Source: Pseudomonas sp. BN417
GTDB lineage: Bacteria > Pseudomonadota > Gammaproteobacteria > Pseudomonadales > Pseudomonadaceae
DNA length: 64,000 nt
Assembly: GCF_029871205.1 (NCBI RefSeq)
Contig: NZ_SSOJ01000141.1
Location: forward strand, 26,682-90,681
Reading direction: 5' to 3'
The notes beneath the pieces are model-generated. The model was not told where the DNA came from, searched no databases, and saw only the letters and a program-made list of their open reading frames with translations. A program made the translations under genes and the position numbers. Positions 9,300-17,994 of this stretch are shown here, piece after piece (the first letter of the stretch is position 1; each line of letters begins with the position of its first letter).

Positions 9300-10213
9300 G
9301 CCTGCGCATCGATAGCAGCACGCCCTTCATCCTGCTCCAGGACAAGGGCCGCTTCGGCTGCCGCCACCTGGGCGTGACCCAGGGTGGTGCCCTGGACTGG
9401 GTGTCCATGGGCTGGGCCAACTGGATGTTGGGTAACCACCCGGATGCGGCGGTGGTGGAAATCGGCCTCGGCGGCCTCACCCTGACCTGCCAGCGGGACG
9501 GCGCCCTGGCGATCGCCGGCGCCGACCTGGGCGCCAGCCTCGACGGCCAGCCGCTGCCGGCCTGGGGCGCCTTCAAGGTACGCGCCGGGCAGTGTCTGGC
9601 CTTCGCCCATCCACGCCAGGGCACCCGCGCCTACCTGGCAGCACCCGGTGGTTTCCTTGGCGAACGTCAGCTCGGCAGCCTGTCGACGATGGCCAGGGAA
9701 GAGCTCGGCGGGCTGCACGCCAATGGCAAGGCCCTGGCCAGCGGCGACCAACTGCGCTGGCAGGGCGAAGCCGGCTCGATACGCGACGTACCGCGAGCGG
9801 CGATACCCGACCTGGGCGGCGAAGCCCGCCTGGAACTGATCATGGGCGCCCAGGCCGGCGACTTCTCCGGCCAGAGCCTGTTCGACGCCTTCAACACCTC
9901 CTGGACCGTGGACACCCGCGCCGACCGCATGGGCGTGCGCCTGCTCGGGCCGGTACTGGAATGCAAGCGCCAGTCGATGATCTCCGAAGGCATCGCCCTT
10001 GGCGCCGTGCAGGTACCGCCCGACGGCCAGCCCATCGCCCTGCTCAACGACCGCCAGACCATCGGTGGCTACCCGCGCCTCGGCGCCCTGACCCCCTTGG
10101 CCGTCGCCCGCCTGGCCCAATGCCTGCCCGGCGCCAGCCTGCGCCTGGTGCCGACGGTGCAGGAAGCGGCGCATAAGGTGCATCGGGAGGCCCTGACCGC
10201 CTGGTGGGGCTGA
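9296..10213 (+). CDS. pxpC: 5-oxoprolinase subunit C (biotin-dependent carboxylase-like)
   Basis: A 305-residue protein of the KipA / allophanate hydrolase subunit 2 family. It shows LQDKGRFGCRHLGVTQGGALD at the start, NHPDAAVVEIGLGG, and YLAAPGGF in the middle. The C-terminus carries QTIGGYPRLGALTPLAVARLAQ, typical of the family. It ends the pxpABC operon and is followed by a palindromic repeat. Together with PxpA and PxpB it completes the 5-oxoprolinase complex. Confidence 0.93.
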   Translation: MSLRIDSSTPFILLQDKGRFGCRHLGVTQGGALDWVSMGWANWMLGNHPDAAVVEIGLGGLTLTCQRDGALAIAGADLGASLDGQPLPAWGAFKVRAGQCLAFAHPRQGTRAYLAAPGGFLGERQLGSLSTMAREELGGLHANGKALASGDQLRWQGEAGSIRDVPRAAIPDLGGEARLELIMGAQAGDFSGQSLFDAFNTSWTVDTRADRMGVRLLGPVLECKRQSMISEGIALGAVQVPPDGQPIALLNDRQTIGGYPRLGALTPLAVARLAQCLPGASLRLVPTVQEAAHKVHREALTAWWG

Positions 10214-10236
10214 CAATGGGTTGCCTGCTTCTCTTT

Positions 10237-10337
10237 TGTGGGGGCGATTTCAATCGCTGAGCAGACCGCAGGTCTGCCCTGCTGGTTACGCCAATGGGGC
10301 TGCTGCGCAGCCCTTAGCGAATGAATTCGCCCCCACA
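10237..10337. repeat. Paired REP-like element (TGTGGGGGCGA ... TCGCCCCCACA)
   Basis: Outer arms TGTGGGGGCGATTTCAATCGC and GCGAATGAATTCGCCCCCACA enclose a smaller GC-rich hairpin (GGGGCTGCTGCGCAGCCC). Sister copies or half copies are at 11162, 17813, 30030, 34814, 40253, 59906 and 61760. Confidence 0.85.
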
Positions 10338-10412
10338 GGAAAAGCAATCCGCAGTGCCGGGAGTGTCTGGAGGGTTTACCATTGCGCCCTTCTCCCCTTT
10401 GCGACCCTCCCC

Positions 10413-11123
10413 ATGACCGAAGCAATCCGCTTGTCCAAACGCGTTATCGAACTGACCGGCTGCTCGCGCCGGGAGGCGGAGCTGTATATCGAGGGCGGCT
10501 GGGTCACGGTCGACGGCGAGGTCATGGAGCAGCCCCAGTTCAAGGTGGCGGACCAGGTCGTGGCACTGCTGCCCGGCGCGACGCCTGACCCACTGGAGCC
10601 GATGACCCTGCTGCTGAACCAGCCGGCGGGCCTGAGCTTCGAGGCGGCCCAACAGCTGCTCACGCCGGCCAGCCGCTGGCCGGACGACCGTGCCGAGGTG
10701 CGCGCGCTTCGCAGCCACTTCGCCCGCCTGACCACCACCCTGCCCCTGCAGCCCAAGGCCAGCGGCCTGCTGGTGCTGACCCAGGACTGGCGCACCCTGC
10801 GCAAGCTCAACGAAGACGCCGCCAAGCTGGAGCAGGAGTACGTGGTCGAGGTCACCGGCGAGATGGCGCCGAACGGCCTGGAACGTCTCAAGCACGGCAT
10901 CAAGGCAAAGGGTGAGGAGCTGCCGAAGGTCAAGGCCAGCTGGCAGAACGAAACCCACCTGCGCTTCGCCCTGAAGAACCCCCGGCCGGGAGTGATCGCC
11001 GCCCTGTGCGCAGCCGTCGGCCTGCATGTCGTCGGCATGAAGCGCATCCGCATCGGCGGCGTGCCGATGGGCAAGGTTCCCGTCGGTCAGTGGCGTTACC
11101 TGCCGCCGGGCGAACGGTTCTGA
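10413..11123 (+). CDS. RsuA/RluF-like pseudouridine synthase homologue, catalytic Asp apparently replaced
   Basis: A 236-residue protein. Residues 6-50 form an S4 RNA-binding domain (SKRVIELTGCSRREAELYIEGG). The rest follows the RsuA/RluF/RluE pseudouridine synthase fold, ending VVGMKRIRIGGVPMGKVPVGQWRYL. In active members the catalytic loop is G-R-L-D-x(4)-GLLLLT. Here the aligned stretch is TLPLQPKASGLLVLT, with Gln where the catalytic Asp should be and no Arg before it. It may bind RNA without isomerising uridine, or use another residue. The ATG at 10413 begins the S4 domain; the upstream extension runs through the repeat and is not credible. Confidence 0.8.
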   Translation: MTEAIRLSKRVIELTGCSRREAELYIEGGWVTVDGEVMEQPQFKVADQVVALLPGATPDPLEPMTLLLNQPAGLSFEAAQQLLTPASRWPDDRAEVRALRSHFARLTTTLPLQPKASGLLVLTQDWRTLRKLNEDAAKLEQEYVVEVTGEMAPNGLERLKHGIKAKGEELPKVKASWQNETHLRFALKNPRPGVIAALCAAVGLHVVGMKRIRIGGVPMGKVPVGQWRYLPPGERF

Positions 11124-11174
11124 GGCCAGGCAGGTCCTCCAACCGCAGGGTGGGCTCTTCCTTGTGGGGGCGAC

Positions 11175-12071
11175 TCAGGCGAATGAGTCGGGAAACTCCT
11201 CCCGCAAGGCCCCGGAAATCCACTCCAGGAACCACTCCACATCCGCCGAAGCCGGCCCCGGCGGCGTCAGTAGCTGGTAGCTTTCCAGCGGCACGTCCAC
11301 ATCGATCGCCCGCACCAGTCGCCCTTCCTCCAGCTCCTGCCTGACCAGCACCTCGTTGGCCAAGGCAATACCGCGGCCGCTTTCGGCCAGGGACAGGGCG
11401 TAGTCGTTGCTGAGGTAGAGCACATCGGAGCTGACCTGCACGTCCAGGCCGACGCTGGCGAACCAGAGGTTCCACCATTCGCTGTCGTAGTGGATCAGGT
11501 CGTGGCGGGCCAGGTCTTCCGGACGCTGGATGGGGCCGCTGCGGGCCAGGTAGTCGGGCGAGCACACCGGGAAGACCCGGGGCTGCATCAAGGTGGCGTG
11601 GGTGCCGCTGTACTGGCCGGGCATGCCATAGACGATGCCGAGGTCGGCGCTCTTGCCATCCACCTCGGTGAACGTGGAGTTGGGCTCGATGGCGATCTTC
11701 AGGCCCGGACGCATGCGGCTGACCGCTTCCAGCTTGGGCGTCAGCCAGCGCTTGGCGAAGGCCGGCACGGCGAGGATCTTCAACCAGCGCACCGCCCCCT
11801 GCCGCGCCACTTCATTGCCGGCGTCGGCGATCTGCGCCAGGGCTGAGCTGATCTTCGCGTAGTACTGGCGCCCGGCCAGGGTGAGCTCCACCCCCCGCGG
11901 GGTACGGTCGAACAGTTTCACCCCCAGCCACTCCTCCAGCAGCTTCACGTGGCGGCCTATGGCCGGCTGGGTCACGTGCAGGGCCTTGGAGGCGGCGACG
12001 TAGCTGCCGAGCTGGGCGGCGGCCTCGAAGGCGCGCACGGCATTGAGGGGCGGCAAACGGCGGATGGACAT
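11175..12071 (-). CDS. LysR-family (GcvA-like) regulator of the ABC transporter/amidase operon
   Basis: A 298-residue LysR regulator. The N-terminus LPPLNAVRAFEAAAQLGSY and HVTQPAIGRHVKLLEEWLGVKLF are typical of the GcvA/AmpR branch. The effector domain starts near residue 90. It is divergent from the ABC transporter operon at 12319 across 247 bases, so it probably controls that operon and the amidase. A half copy of the TGTGGGGGCGA repeat lies just beyond its stop codon (11162-11174). Confidence 0.85.
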   Translation of the reverse strand: MSIRRLPPLNAVRAFEAAAQLGSYVAASKALHVTQPAIGRHVKLLEEWLGVKLFDRTPRGVELTLAGRQYYAKISSALAQIADAGNEVARQGAVRWLKILAVPAFAKRWLTPKLEAVSRMRPGLKIAIEPNSTFTEVDGKSADLGIVYGMPGQYSGTHATLMQPRVFPVCSPDYLARSGPIQRPEDLARHDLIHYDSEWWNLWFASVGLDVQVSSDVLYLSNDYALSLAESGRGIALANEVLVRQELEEGRLVRAIDVDVPLESYQLLTPPGPASADVEWFLEWISGALREEFPDSFA

Positions 12072-12318
12072 GGACTGGGCGGCACCTTCTTGCTGTTAGT
12101 TTTTTTAATATCACATGTAAGAAAATTGAGCTTTATAGGCCGCTTTCCCTGCCAGATGATCGGTTCCGAGCACGAAGAACAACAACCTCCCGATCAACTC
12201 CCTGTTTACCCCCGACCCATTGCCGGGGCTGCCTAAAACAACAATCGAAAGCCCGTGGGCCAAGGCCCTGCCGCCAGAATACGCGGCCGCCCAACCACGG
12301 GGAACAGGAGAAGCAGTG
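12072..12318. promoter_or_regulatory. Divergent LysR/ABC operon control region
   Basis: This 247-base spacer has an AT-rich core near 12100-12135 (GTTTTTTTAATATCACATGTAAGAAAATTG), much less GC than its surroundings, where the divergent promoters probably sit. ACAGGAGAA just before 12319 is the ribosome site of the ATPase gene. Confidence 0.45.
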
Positions 12319-13440
12319 ATGAATGCGGTGCATCTTCCGTTGCCCACGGCAGCGGTGTCGGTTCGCGCGGTACGCAAGGTCTATGGCGATCCGCAGAGCG
12401 GGCCGGTAGCCCTGAAGAACATCGACCTGGATATCCGGGACAACGAGTTCTTCACCCTCCTCGGCCCTTCCGGCTGCGGCAAGACCACCCTGCTGCGGAT
12501 GATCGCCGGGTTCGAGTTCCCCAGCGCCGGGGAAATCCTCCTCTACGGTGAGAACATCGCCGACCTGCCGCCCTTCCGGCGTCCGGTCAACACCGTGTTC
12601 CAGCACTACGCGCTATTCCCCCACATGACCATCGGCGAAAACCTCGCCTTCGGCCTCGAGTCCCATCCCATGGGACAGCGCATGAGCCGCGCCCAGGTCG
12701 CCGAGCGGGTCCGCGAAATGCTCGCCCTGGTGCAGATGGAGCGCTTCGCCGAGCGCCGCCCCAGCCAGCTTTCCGGCGGCCAGCAGCAGCGCGTGGCCCT
12801 GGCCCGCGCCCTGGCGCCGCACCCCAAGGTGCTGTTGCTGGACGAGCCGCTGTCGGCCCTGGACCTCAAGCTGCGCCAGGCCATGCGCGAGGAGCTGAAG
12901 AGCATCCAGGCGCGCACCGGCATCACCTTCATCTTCGTCACCCATGACCAGGAAGAAGCGCTGGCCATGTCCGACCGCATCGCCGTGCTTTCCGAAGGGC
13001 AGGTGCAGCAGGTAGGCCGCCCGGACGAAATCTACGAACGGCCGCGTAACCGCTTCGTGGCGGACTTTATCGGCGAGACCAACTTCATCGGAGCGCGACT
13101 GCTGCAGCTGGAGAACGGCCAGGCGGTCTACCAGGGGCCGGGCGGCAAGCCGTTCCGCGCGGCAGTTCACGAGGGTGCGATCCCCGGGCAGGAGGTCTGC
13201 CTGTCGATCCGGCCGGAGCGCCTGCATCTGGTGGAGCCGGCCCAGAACGGCGCCATCCCCTGCCGCATCGACAACCAGGTCTACCTGGGGACGGACCTGT
13301 ACTACCACGTCAGCCTCGCCGACGGCAGCCGCCTGACCGTGCGCACGCCCAACCGTGCCGGCCAGGGCCAGCGCTTCCGCGCCGGCGAAGCCGCCGCCCT
13401 GCTGCTCGATCCGGACAGCGCCAGCGTACTGCTGGACTGA
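12319..13440 (+). CDS. PotA-like ABC transporter ATPase
   Basis: A 373-residue ATPase of the polyamine/spermidine importer class. Walker A is GPSGCGKTT (about residue 50), the Q-loop HYALFPHM, the signature LSGGQQQRVALARAL, Walker B VLLLDEPLSALD and the switch His in FVTHDQEEAL. The last 100 residues form the TOBE regulatory domain. ACAGGAG precedes the ATG with good spacing. It is the first gene of ATPase-permease-permease-binding protein-amidase. The substrate cannot be read from the ATPase; polyamine-like is the family default. Confidence 0.9.
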   Translation: MNAVHLPLPTAAVSVRAVRKVYGDPQSGPVALKNIDLDIRDNEFFTLLGPSGCGKTTLLRMIAGFEFPSAGEILLYGENIADLPPFRRPVNTVFQHYALFPHMTIGENLAFGLESHPMGQRMSRAQVAERVREMLALVQMERFAERRPSQLSGGQQQRVALARALAPHPKVLLLDEPLSALDLKLRQAMREELKSIQARTGITFIFVTHDQEEALAMSDRIAVLSEGQVQQVGRPDEIYERPRNRFVADFIGETNFIGARLLQLENGQAVYQGPGGKPFRAAVHEGAIPGQEVCLSIRPERLHLVEPAQNGAIPCRIDNQVYLGTDLYYHVSLADGSRLTVRTPNRAGQGQRFRAGEAAALLLDPDSASVLLD

Positions 13441-13468
13441 ACTCGCCACCCGACACCGGTCCATCGCC

Positions 13469-14395
13469 ATGACTCCAGCAATCCAACCGCCCGGCGCCCT
13501 CCTGGCGCGCCGCCAGGCCATGCAGAGCTTCCTCGGCGTGTCACCCGCCCTGGTCGCCATCGGTCTGTTCCTGATCCTGCCGATCCTGATAGTGGTCGCC
13601 TACTCGCTGATGGAGGCCAACCCCTACGGCGGGGTCAACCGCGTCTTCAGCACCGAGTCCTACCTGTCGCTGCTGTTCGAGCGCCAGCTGGACGACAGCC
13701 TGGCCTTCGCCGACTCCTACCTGGTCATCGCCCTGCGCTCGGTGGGCGTCGCTGCCGCGACCACCGCCATCACCTTGCTGGTGGGCTTCCCGGTCGCCGT
13801 CTGGCTGGCCATGCAGCCGGCGCACCGGCGCGGGCTGCTGATCTTCCTGATCACCGTGCCCTTCTGGGCCAACCTGCTGATCCGCACCTACGCCTGGATA
13901 CTGCTGTTGCGAGGCACCGGCGTGGTGAACAACAGCCTGATGGGGCTCGGGCTGATCGACCAGCCGCTGCAGCTGCTCTACACCGAAGGTGCGGTGCTGC
14001 TGGGGCTGGTCTACACCTACGCGCCCTTCGTGGTGCTGCCCATCTACGCCTGCCTGGAGAAGATGGACATGCGCCTGCTGGAAGCCGCCCAGGACCTCTA
14101 CGCCGGGCGCCTGCGCACCCTGCGCAAGGTGGTGCTGCCCATTGCCAGGCCGGGCATCCTCGCCGGCGCCATCCTCACCTTCGTGCCCTGCCTCGGCGCC
14201 ATGATCGCCCCGGAACTGCTGGGCGGCGGGACGAAGATGATGCTCGGCAACCTGATCTTCCGGCAGTTCAGCGATGCCCGTAACTGGCCCTTCGGCGCCG
14301 CCCTGTCCCTGGTGCTGATGGCAGCGGTGATGCTGGTCCTGACCGTCTATGCGCTGCGCGCCGAACGCCAGCGCCTCGCCCGCGGAGGTGTGTGA
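13469..14395 (+). CDS. PotB-like ABC transporter permease
   Basis: A 308-residue inner-membrane permease with about six helices and the EAA-type cytoplasmic loop, EAAQDLYAGRLRTLRKVVLPIARPGI (about residues 209-234). The MxVLTVYAL helix near the C-terminus is the last membrane pass. It starts at the ATG 28 bases after the ATPase stop. Its stop shares one base with the next permease's ATG. Confidence 0.9.
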   Translation: MTPAIQPPGALLARRQAMQSFLGVSPALVAIGLFLILPILIVVAYSLMEANPYGGVNRVFSTESYLSLLFERQLDDSLAFADSYLVIALRSVGVAAATTAITLLVGFPVAVWLAMQPAHRRGLLIFLITVPFWANLLIRTYAWILLLRGTGVVNNSLMGLGLIDQPLQLLYTEGAVLLGLVYTYAPFVVLPIYACLEKMDMRLLEAAQDLYAGRLRTLRKVVLPIARPGILAGAILTFVPCLGAMIAPELLGGGTKMMLGNLIFRQFSDARNWPFGAALSLVLMAAVMLVLTVYALRAERQRLARGGV

Positions 14396-15201
14396 TGCTG
14401 CGTCTGTTCGGCAAGGCCCGCCTGGGCGTGCAGGATTTCCCCGGCTTCGGCGGCTTCAGTTTCCTGTTCTATGTCTATCTCTACGCGCCGATCCTGGTGC
14501 TGGTGATCTTTTCCTTCAACGCCAACCAGTCCGCCACCATCTGGACCGGCTTCAGCCTCGACTGGTACCGCGCCGCCTTCGCCAACCAGGCGCTGCGCCA
14601 GGCCGCCGGCAACAGCCTGCTGATCGCCATCTGCGCCAGCCTGGCGGCCACCGCCATCGCCACCCTGGCGGCCCTCGGCACCTCGCGGGGCGCGCGCTTC
14701 AAGGGCCTGCGCCTGTCCATCGGCGCCATCATGCTGCCGCTGGTACTGCCGGAGATCGTGGTCGGCGTCGCCACCCTGGCGCTGTTCTCGACCCTCGGCC
14801 TGTCGCTCGGCTACGGCAACCTGATCATCGCCCACACGGTGTTCTGCATCCCCTTCGCCTACCTGCCGATCCGCGCCCGGCTGGACGACATGGACCTGTC
14901 CCTGGAGCAGGCCGCGGCCGACCTCTACGCCGGCCAGTGGCGCACCTTCCGCAAGGTCACCCTGCCCTTGCTGATGCCGGGGATCGTCTCGGGGCTGATG
15001 CTGGCCTTCATCGTCTCGCTGGATAACTTCGTGATCTCGATGATGGTGTCGCAGGCCGGCACCACCACCCTGCCGATCTTCATCTTCGGCCTGCTGCGCA
15101 TGGGCGTGACGCCCGATGTGAACGCGGTTTCCACCTTGATCCTCGGGGTTTCGGTGTTGTTCGTGACCCTGTCCTACCTGCTCGGCAAGAAAAAACACTG
15201 A
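14395..15201 (+). CDS. PotC-like ABC transporter permease
   Basis: A 268-residue permease, partner of the preceding one. The EAA loop reads EQAAADLYAGQWRTFRKVTLPLLMPGI (about residues 171-197), and several hydrophobic helices surround it. GGAGG at 14384-14388 is 6 bases from the ATG at 14395 but only 3 from the in-frame GTG at 14392, so the ATG is chosen. The TGATG overlap couples its translation to the upstream permease. Confidence 0.9.
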   Translation: MLRLFGKARLGVQDFPGFGGFSFLFYVYLYAPILVLVIFSFNANQSATIWTGFSLDWYRAAFANQALRQAAGNSLLIAICASLAATAIATLAALGTSRGARFKGLRLSIGAIMLPLVLPEIVVGVATLALFSTLGLSLGYGNLIIAHTVFCIPFAYLPIRARLDDMDLSLEQAAADLYAGQWRTFRKVTLPLLMPGIVSGLMLAFIVSLDNFVISMMVSQAGTTTLPIFIFGLLRMGVTPDVNAVSTLILGVSVLFVTLSYLLGKKKH

Positions 15202-15217
15202 ACTGGAGAGCCAACCC

Positions 15218-16252
15218 ATGAACGCAGTGATGAAAACCCTGGGCGCCGGCCTGGCGCTGGGCCTGAGTGTCGGTGCACAGGCCGAAGGCCAACTGAACGT
15301 GGTGAGCTGGAGCGGCTATTTCTCGCCGCAGATCCTGGAGAAGTTCCAGAAGGAAACCGGCATCAAGGTCACGGTGGACTCCTACGATTCCAACGAGACC
15401 CTGCTGGCCAAGCTCAAGCAGGGCGACACCGGCTACGACCTGGCCATCCCCTCCCACCAGTTCGTGCCGATCCTGGTCCAGGAGAACCTGCTGGAGCGCT
15501 TCGACCCGGCGCAGCAGCCCTACTACGCCAGTATCGTCGACAACCTGAAGAAGCCGACCTGGGACCCGGAGGGTGCCTATGCGGTGCCCTTCATCTGGGG
15601 CACCACCAGCGTGGTCGTCGACACCGACACCTACAAGGGCCCGCTCGACAGCTACTCGGTGCTGTTCCAGCCGCCGGCTGAGCTGCAAGGCAGGATCAAT
15701 ATGTTCGACTCGGCCAGCGAGGTGATAGATGCCGCCAGCGTCTACCTGGACATCCCGCTGTGCAGCGAAGACCCCAAGCAGATGCAACAGGTGCTGACCC
15801 TGCTGAAAACCCAGAAGCCCTTCGTCAAGACCTACAGCTCCAAGGCCGGCTCCATCCGCGAGAACCTGGCCTCGGGCGAGATCGACATGTCGCTGTTCTG
15901 GGGCGGTTCGTCCATGCGCGCCCGGGAGATGAAACCGAGCCTGCGCTACCTCTACCCGAAGGAAGGGGTACTGGCCTGGGTCGACAACCTGGTGATCCCC
16001 AAGGGTGCGCGCAACCCGGATAACGCCAAGCGCTTCATCGCCTTCCTGAGCCAGCCGGAAAACGCCGCGCTGACCCAGAACTTCCTCAAGCACCAGAGCC
16101 CGATCAAGGGTGTGGAGCCCTACCTGGACGCCAGCCTGAAGGACGCCCCCGAGCTGCACATTCCCGATGGCACCAAGGTGCTGTTCAGCAAGACCTGCGG
16201 CGAAGGCGCCATCCGCCTGGCCGACCGCGTCTGGACCAGCCTGATGCGCTGA
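15218..16252 (+). CDS. PotD-like periplasmic substrate-binding protein
   Basis: A 344-residue binding protein with a signal peptide of about 20 residues ending VGAQA-EG. The mature start, LNVVSWSGYFSPQILEKFQKETGIKV, and DSNETLLAKLKQGDTGYDLA are typical of the spermidine/putrescine-binding family. The residues around the second pocket Trp read LFWGGSSM, unlike classic PotF, so the ligand may be a related amine or amide. It follows the permeases by 16 bases and precedes the amidase, whose substrate it may deliver. Confidence 0.88.
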   Translation: MNAVMKTLGAGLALGLSVGAQAEGQLNVVSWSGYFSPQILEKFQKETGIKVTVDSYDSNETLLAKLKQGDTGYDLAIPSHQFVPILVQENLLERFDPAQQPYYASIVDNLKKPTWDPEGAYAVPFIWGTTSVVVDTDTYKGPLDSYSVLFQPPAELQGRINMFDSASEVIDAASVYLDIPLCSEDPKQMQQVLTLLKTQKPFVKTYSSKAGSIRENLASGEIDMSLFWGGSSMRAREMKPSLRYLYPKEGVLAWVDNLVIPKGARNPDNAKRFIAFLSQPENAALTQNFLKHQSPIKGVEPYLDASLKDAPELHIPDGTKVLFSKTCGEGAIRLADRVWTSLMR

Positions 16253-16257
16253 GTCGC

Positions 16258-16287
16258 CCCGCCCCCGCCCGTTCGGGCGGGGCTTCC
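16258..16287 (+). terminator. Strong GC hairpin after the binding protein gene
   Basis: CCCCGCCC-GTTC-GGGCGGGG forms an 8-pair stem with a 4-base loop, followed by CTTCCC rather than a long T run. It could attenuate expression of the amidase or protect the upstream message. Confidence 0.6.
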
Positions 16288-16317
16288 CGCAACCCGCCGT
16301 TCGCCCAAGGCAAAACC

Positions 16318-17775
16318 ATGAGCAATCAGAACCAACCCATCAGTGAGCTGGTGCAGCTGCCGGCCCACCAGCTTTCCCTGCACATCCGCCAGCGCCAGGT
16401 GTCCTGCCGCGAGGTGATGCAGGACTACCTGGCCCATATCGAGCGCTTCAACCCGCGGGTGAACGCCCTGGTCAGCCTGCAACCGGCCGAGCGACTGCTG
16501 GCCGAGGCCGACCAGCGCGACGCCGAGCTGGCCCGTGGCGACTACCAGGGCTGGATGCACGGCCTGCCCCACGCGGTGAAGGACCTCTCCCTCACCCGCG
16601 GCATCCGCACCACCCTGGGCTCGCCGTTGTACCGCGACCATGTTCCCGAGCGTGACGGCATCATGGTCGAGCGCCTGAAGGCTGCTGGCGCCATCATCAT
16701 CGGCAAGAGCAACACCCCGGAATTCGGCCTGGGCTCGCAGACCTACAACCCGCTGTTTGGCGCCACCGGCTGCGCCTACGACCCGACCCGCACCGCCGGC
16801 GGCAGCAGCGGCGGCGCAGCGGCGGCCCTGGCCATGCGCCTGGTACCGGTGGCCGACGGCAGTGACATGATGGGCTCTCTACGCAACCCAGCGGCCTTCA
16901 ACAACATCATCGGTTTCCGTCCGTCCCAGGGCCGGGTGCCCTTCGACGACGCCGCCGACCTGTTCCTCGATCAGCTGGGCTACGAAGGCCCCATGGGCCG
17001 CAACACCCGCGACGTCGCCCTGCTGCTTTCGGTGCAGGCCGGCGGCGACCCTCGCTCGCCGCTGTCCATCGCCGAAGGCGGCCAGGACTTCGCCGGTGCC
17101 CTGCAACGGGATTTCCAGGGCGCCCGTCTCGGCTGGCTGGGGGATTTCGACGGTTACCTGCCGATGGAACGCGGCGTGCTGGAGCTCTGCCGTGCGTCCT
17201 TCAAGGACTTCCAGGCCCTGGGCTGCGAGATCGACGAAGCCCGGCCGGACTATTCCATGGCCAGGCTCTGGGACACTTGGCGTACCCTGCGCCATTGGCA
17301 GGTGGCCAGCTCGCTCGGAGGCTTCCACGCCGACCCGGCCAAGCGCGAGCTGCTGAAACCGGAAGCCATCTGGGAGGTGGAAAACGGCCTGCGCCTGTCG
17401 GCCATGGACGTGTCCCGCGCCTCGGCCGCGCGCACCGACTGGTACCGCGCCATCAGCCGCCTGTTCGAGCGCTACGACTACCTGCTGCTGCCCAGCGCCC
17501 AGGTCTTCCCCTTCGACAAGCAGGTCCACTGGCCGCAGGAAATTGCCGGCCGGACCATGGATACCTACCACCGCTGGATGGAAGTGGTGATCCCCGGCAC
17601 CCTCTCCGGCTGCCCAGTGGCCAACGTACCGGTGGGCTTCGACAGCCGTGGCCTGCCCATGGGGCTGCAGATCATCGGACCGCACCAGGCCGACCTGGCC
17701 GTCCTGCAACTGGCCCATGCCTATGAGCAGGCCAGCGGCTGGACGCGGCATGCGCCGGGGTGTCTGGCGGTTTGA
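16318..17775 (+). CDS. Amidase-signature hydrolase (AtzE/GatA-like)
   Basis: A 485-residue amidase-signature enzyme. The catalytic Lys is in HAVKDLSL (about residue 87). The Gly/Ser-rich motif TAGGSSGGAAAALAMRLVPVADGSD (about 162-186) holds the cis-Ser and nucleophile Ser of the Ser-cisSer-Lys triad. No signal peptide is seen, so it acts in the cytoplasm. It sits 65 bases after the ABC binding protein gene. A simple reading is that the importer brings in an amide this enzyme cleaves. GatA itself is unlikely, since no gatB or gatC adjoins. Confidence 0.88.
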   Translation: MSNQNQPISELVQLPAHQLSLHIRQRQVSCREVMQDYLAHIERFNPRVNALVSLQPAERLLAEADQRDAELARGDYQGWMHGLPHAVKDLSLTRGIRTTLGSPLYRDHVPERDGIMVERLKAAGAIIIGKSNTPEFGLGSQTYNPLFGATGCAYDPTRTAGGSSGGAAAALAMRLVPVADGSDMMGSLRNPAAFNNIIGFRPSQGRVPFDDAADLFLDQLGYEGPMGRNTRDVALLLSVQAGGDPRSPLSIAEGGQDFAGALQRDFQGARLGWLGDFDGYLPMERGVLELCRASFKDFQALGCEIDEARPDYSMARLWDTWRTLRHWQVASSLGGFHADPAKRELLKPEAIWEVENGLRLSAMDVSRASAARTDWYRAISRLFERYDYLLLPSAQVFPFDKQVHWPQEIAGRTMDTYHRWMEVVIPGTLSGCPVANVPVGFDSRGLPMGLQIIGPHQADLAVLQLAHAYEQASGWTRHAPGCLAV

Positions 17776-17812
17776 ACGGATGGACCTGAAGGGTGGGCCG
17801 GGATTCGGTCCT

Positions 17813-17909
17813 TGTGGGGGCGAATTCATTCGCCATGGGCTGCGAAGCAGCCCCTGGGAGTTTGCAGGGCAGGCCTCCGGCCTGCTCAGCGACTGAAGTC
17901 GCCCCCACA
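17813..17909. repeat. Paired REP-like element (TGTGGGGGCGA family)
   Basis: TGTGGGGGCGAATTCATTCGCC at one end and GCGACTGAAGTCGCCCCCACA at the other, with an inner hairpin GGGCTGCGAAGCAGCCC. Same organisation as 10237-10337 and 59906-60002. Confidence 0.85.
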
Positions 17910-17994
17910 GTGGATCGCGCTTAATCGATTCCTCGGCGCCAAGTCCAGCTCCGCTGGTGGATATGAAATGTGCTTTCCACCCAGAGCAGAAGGC

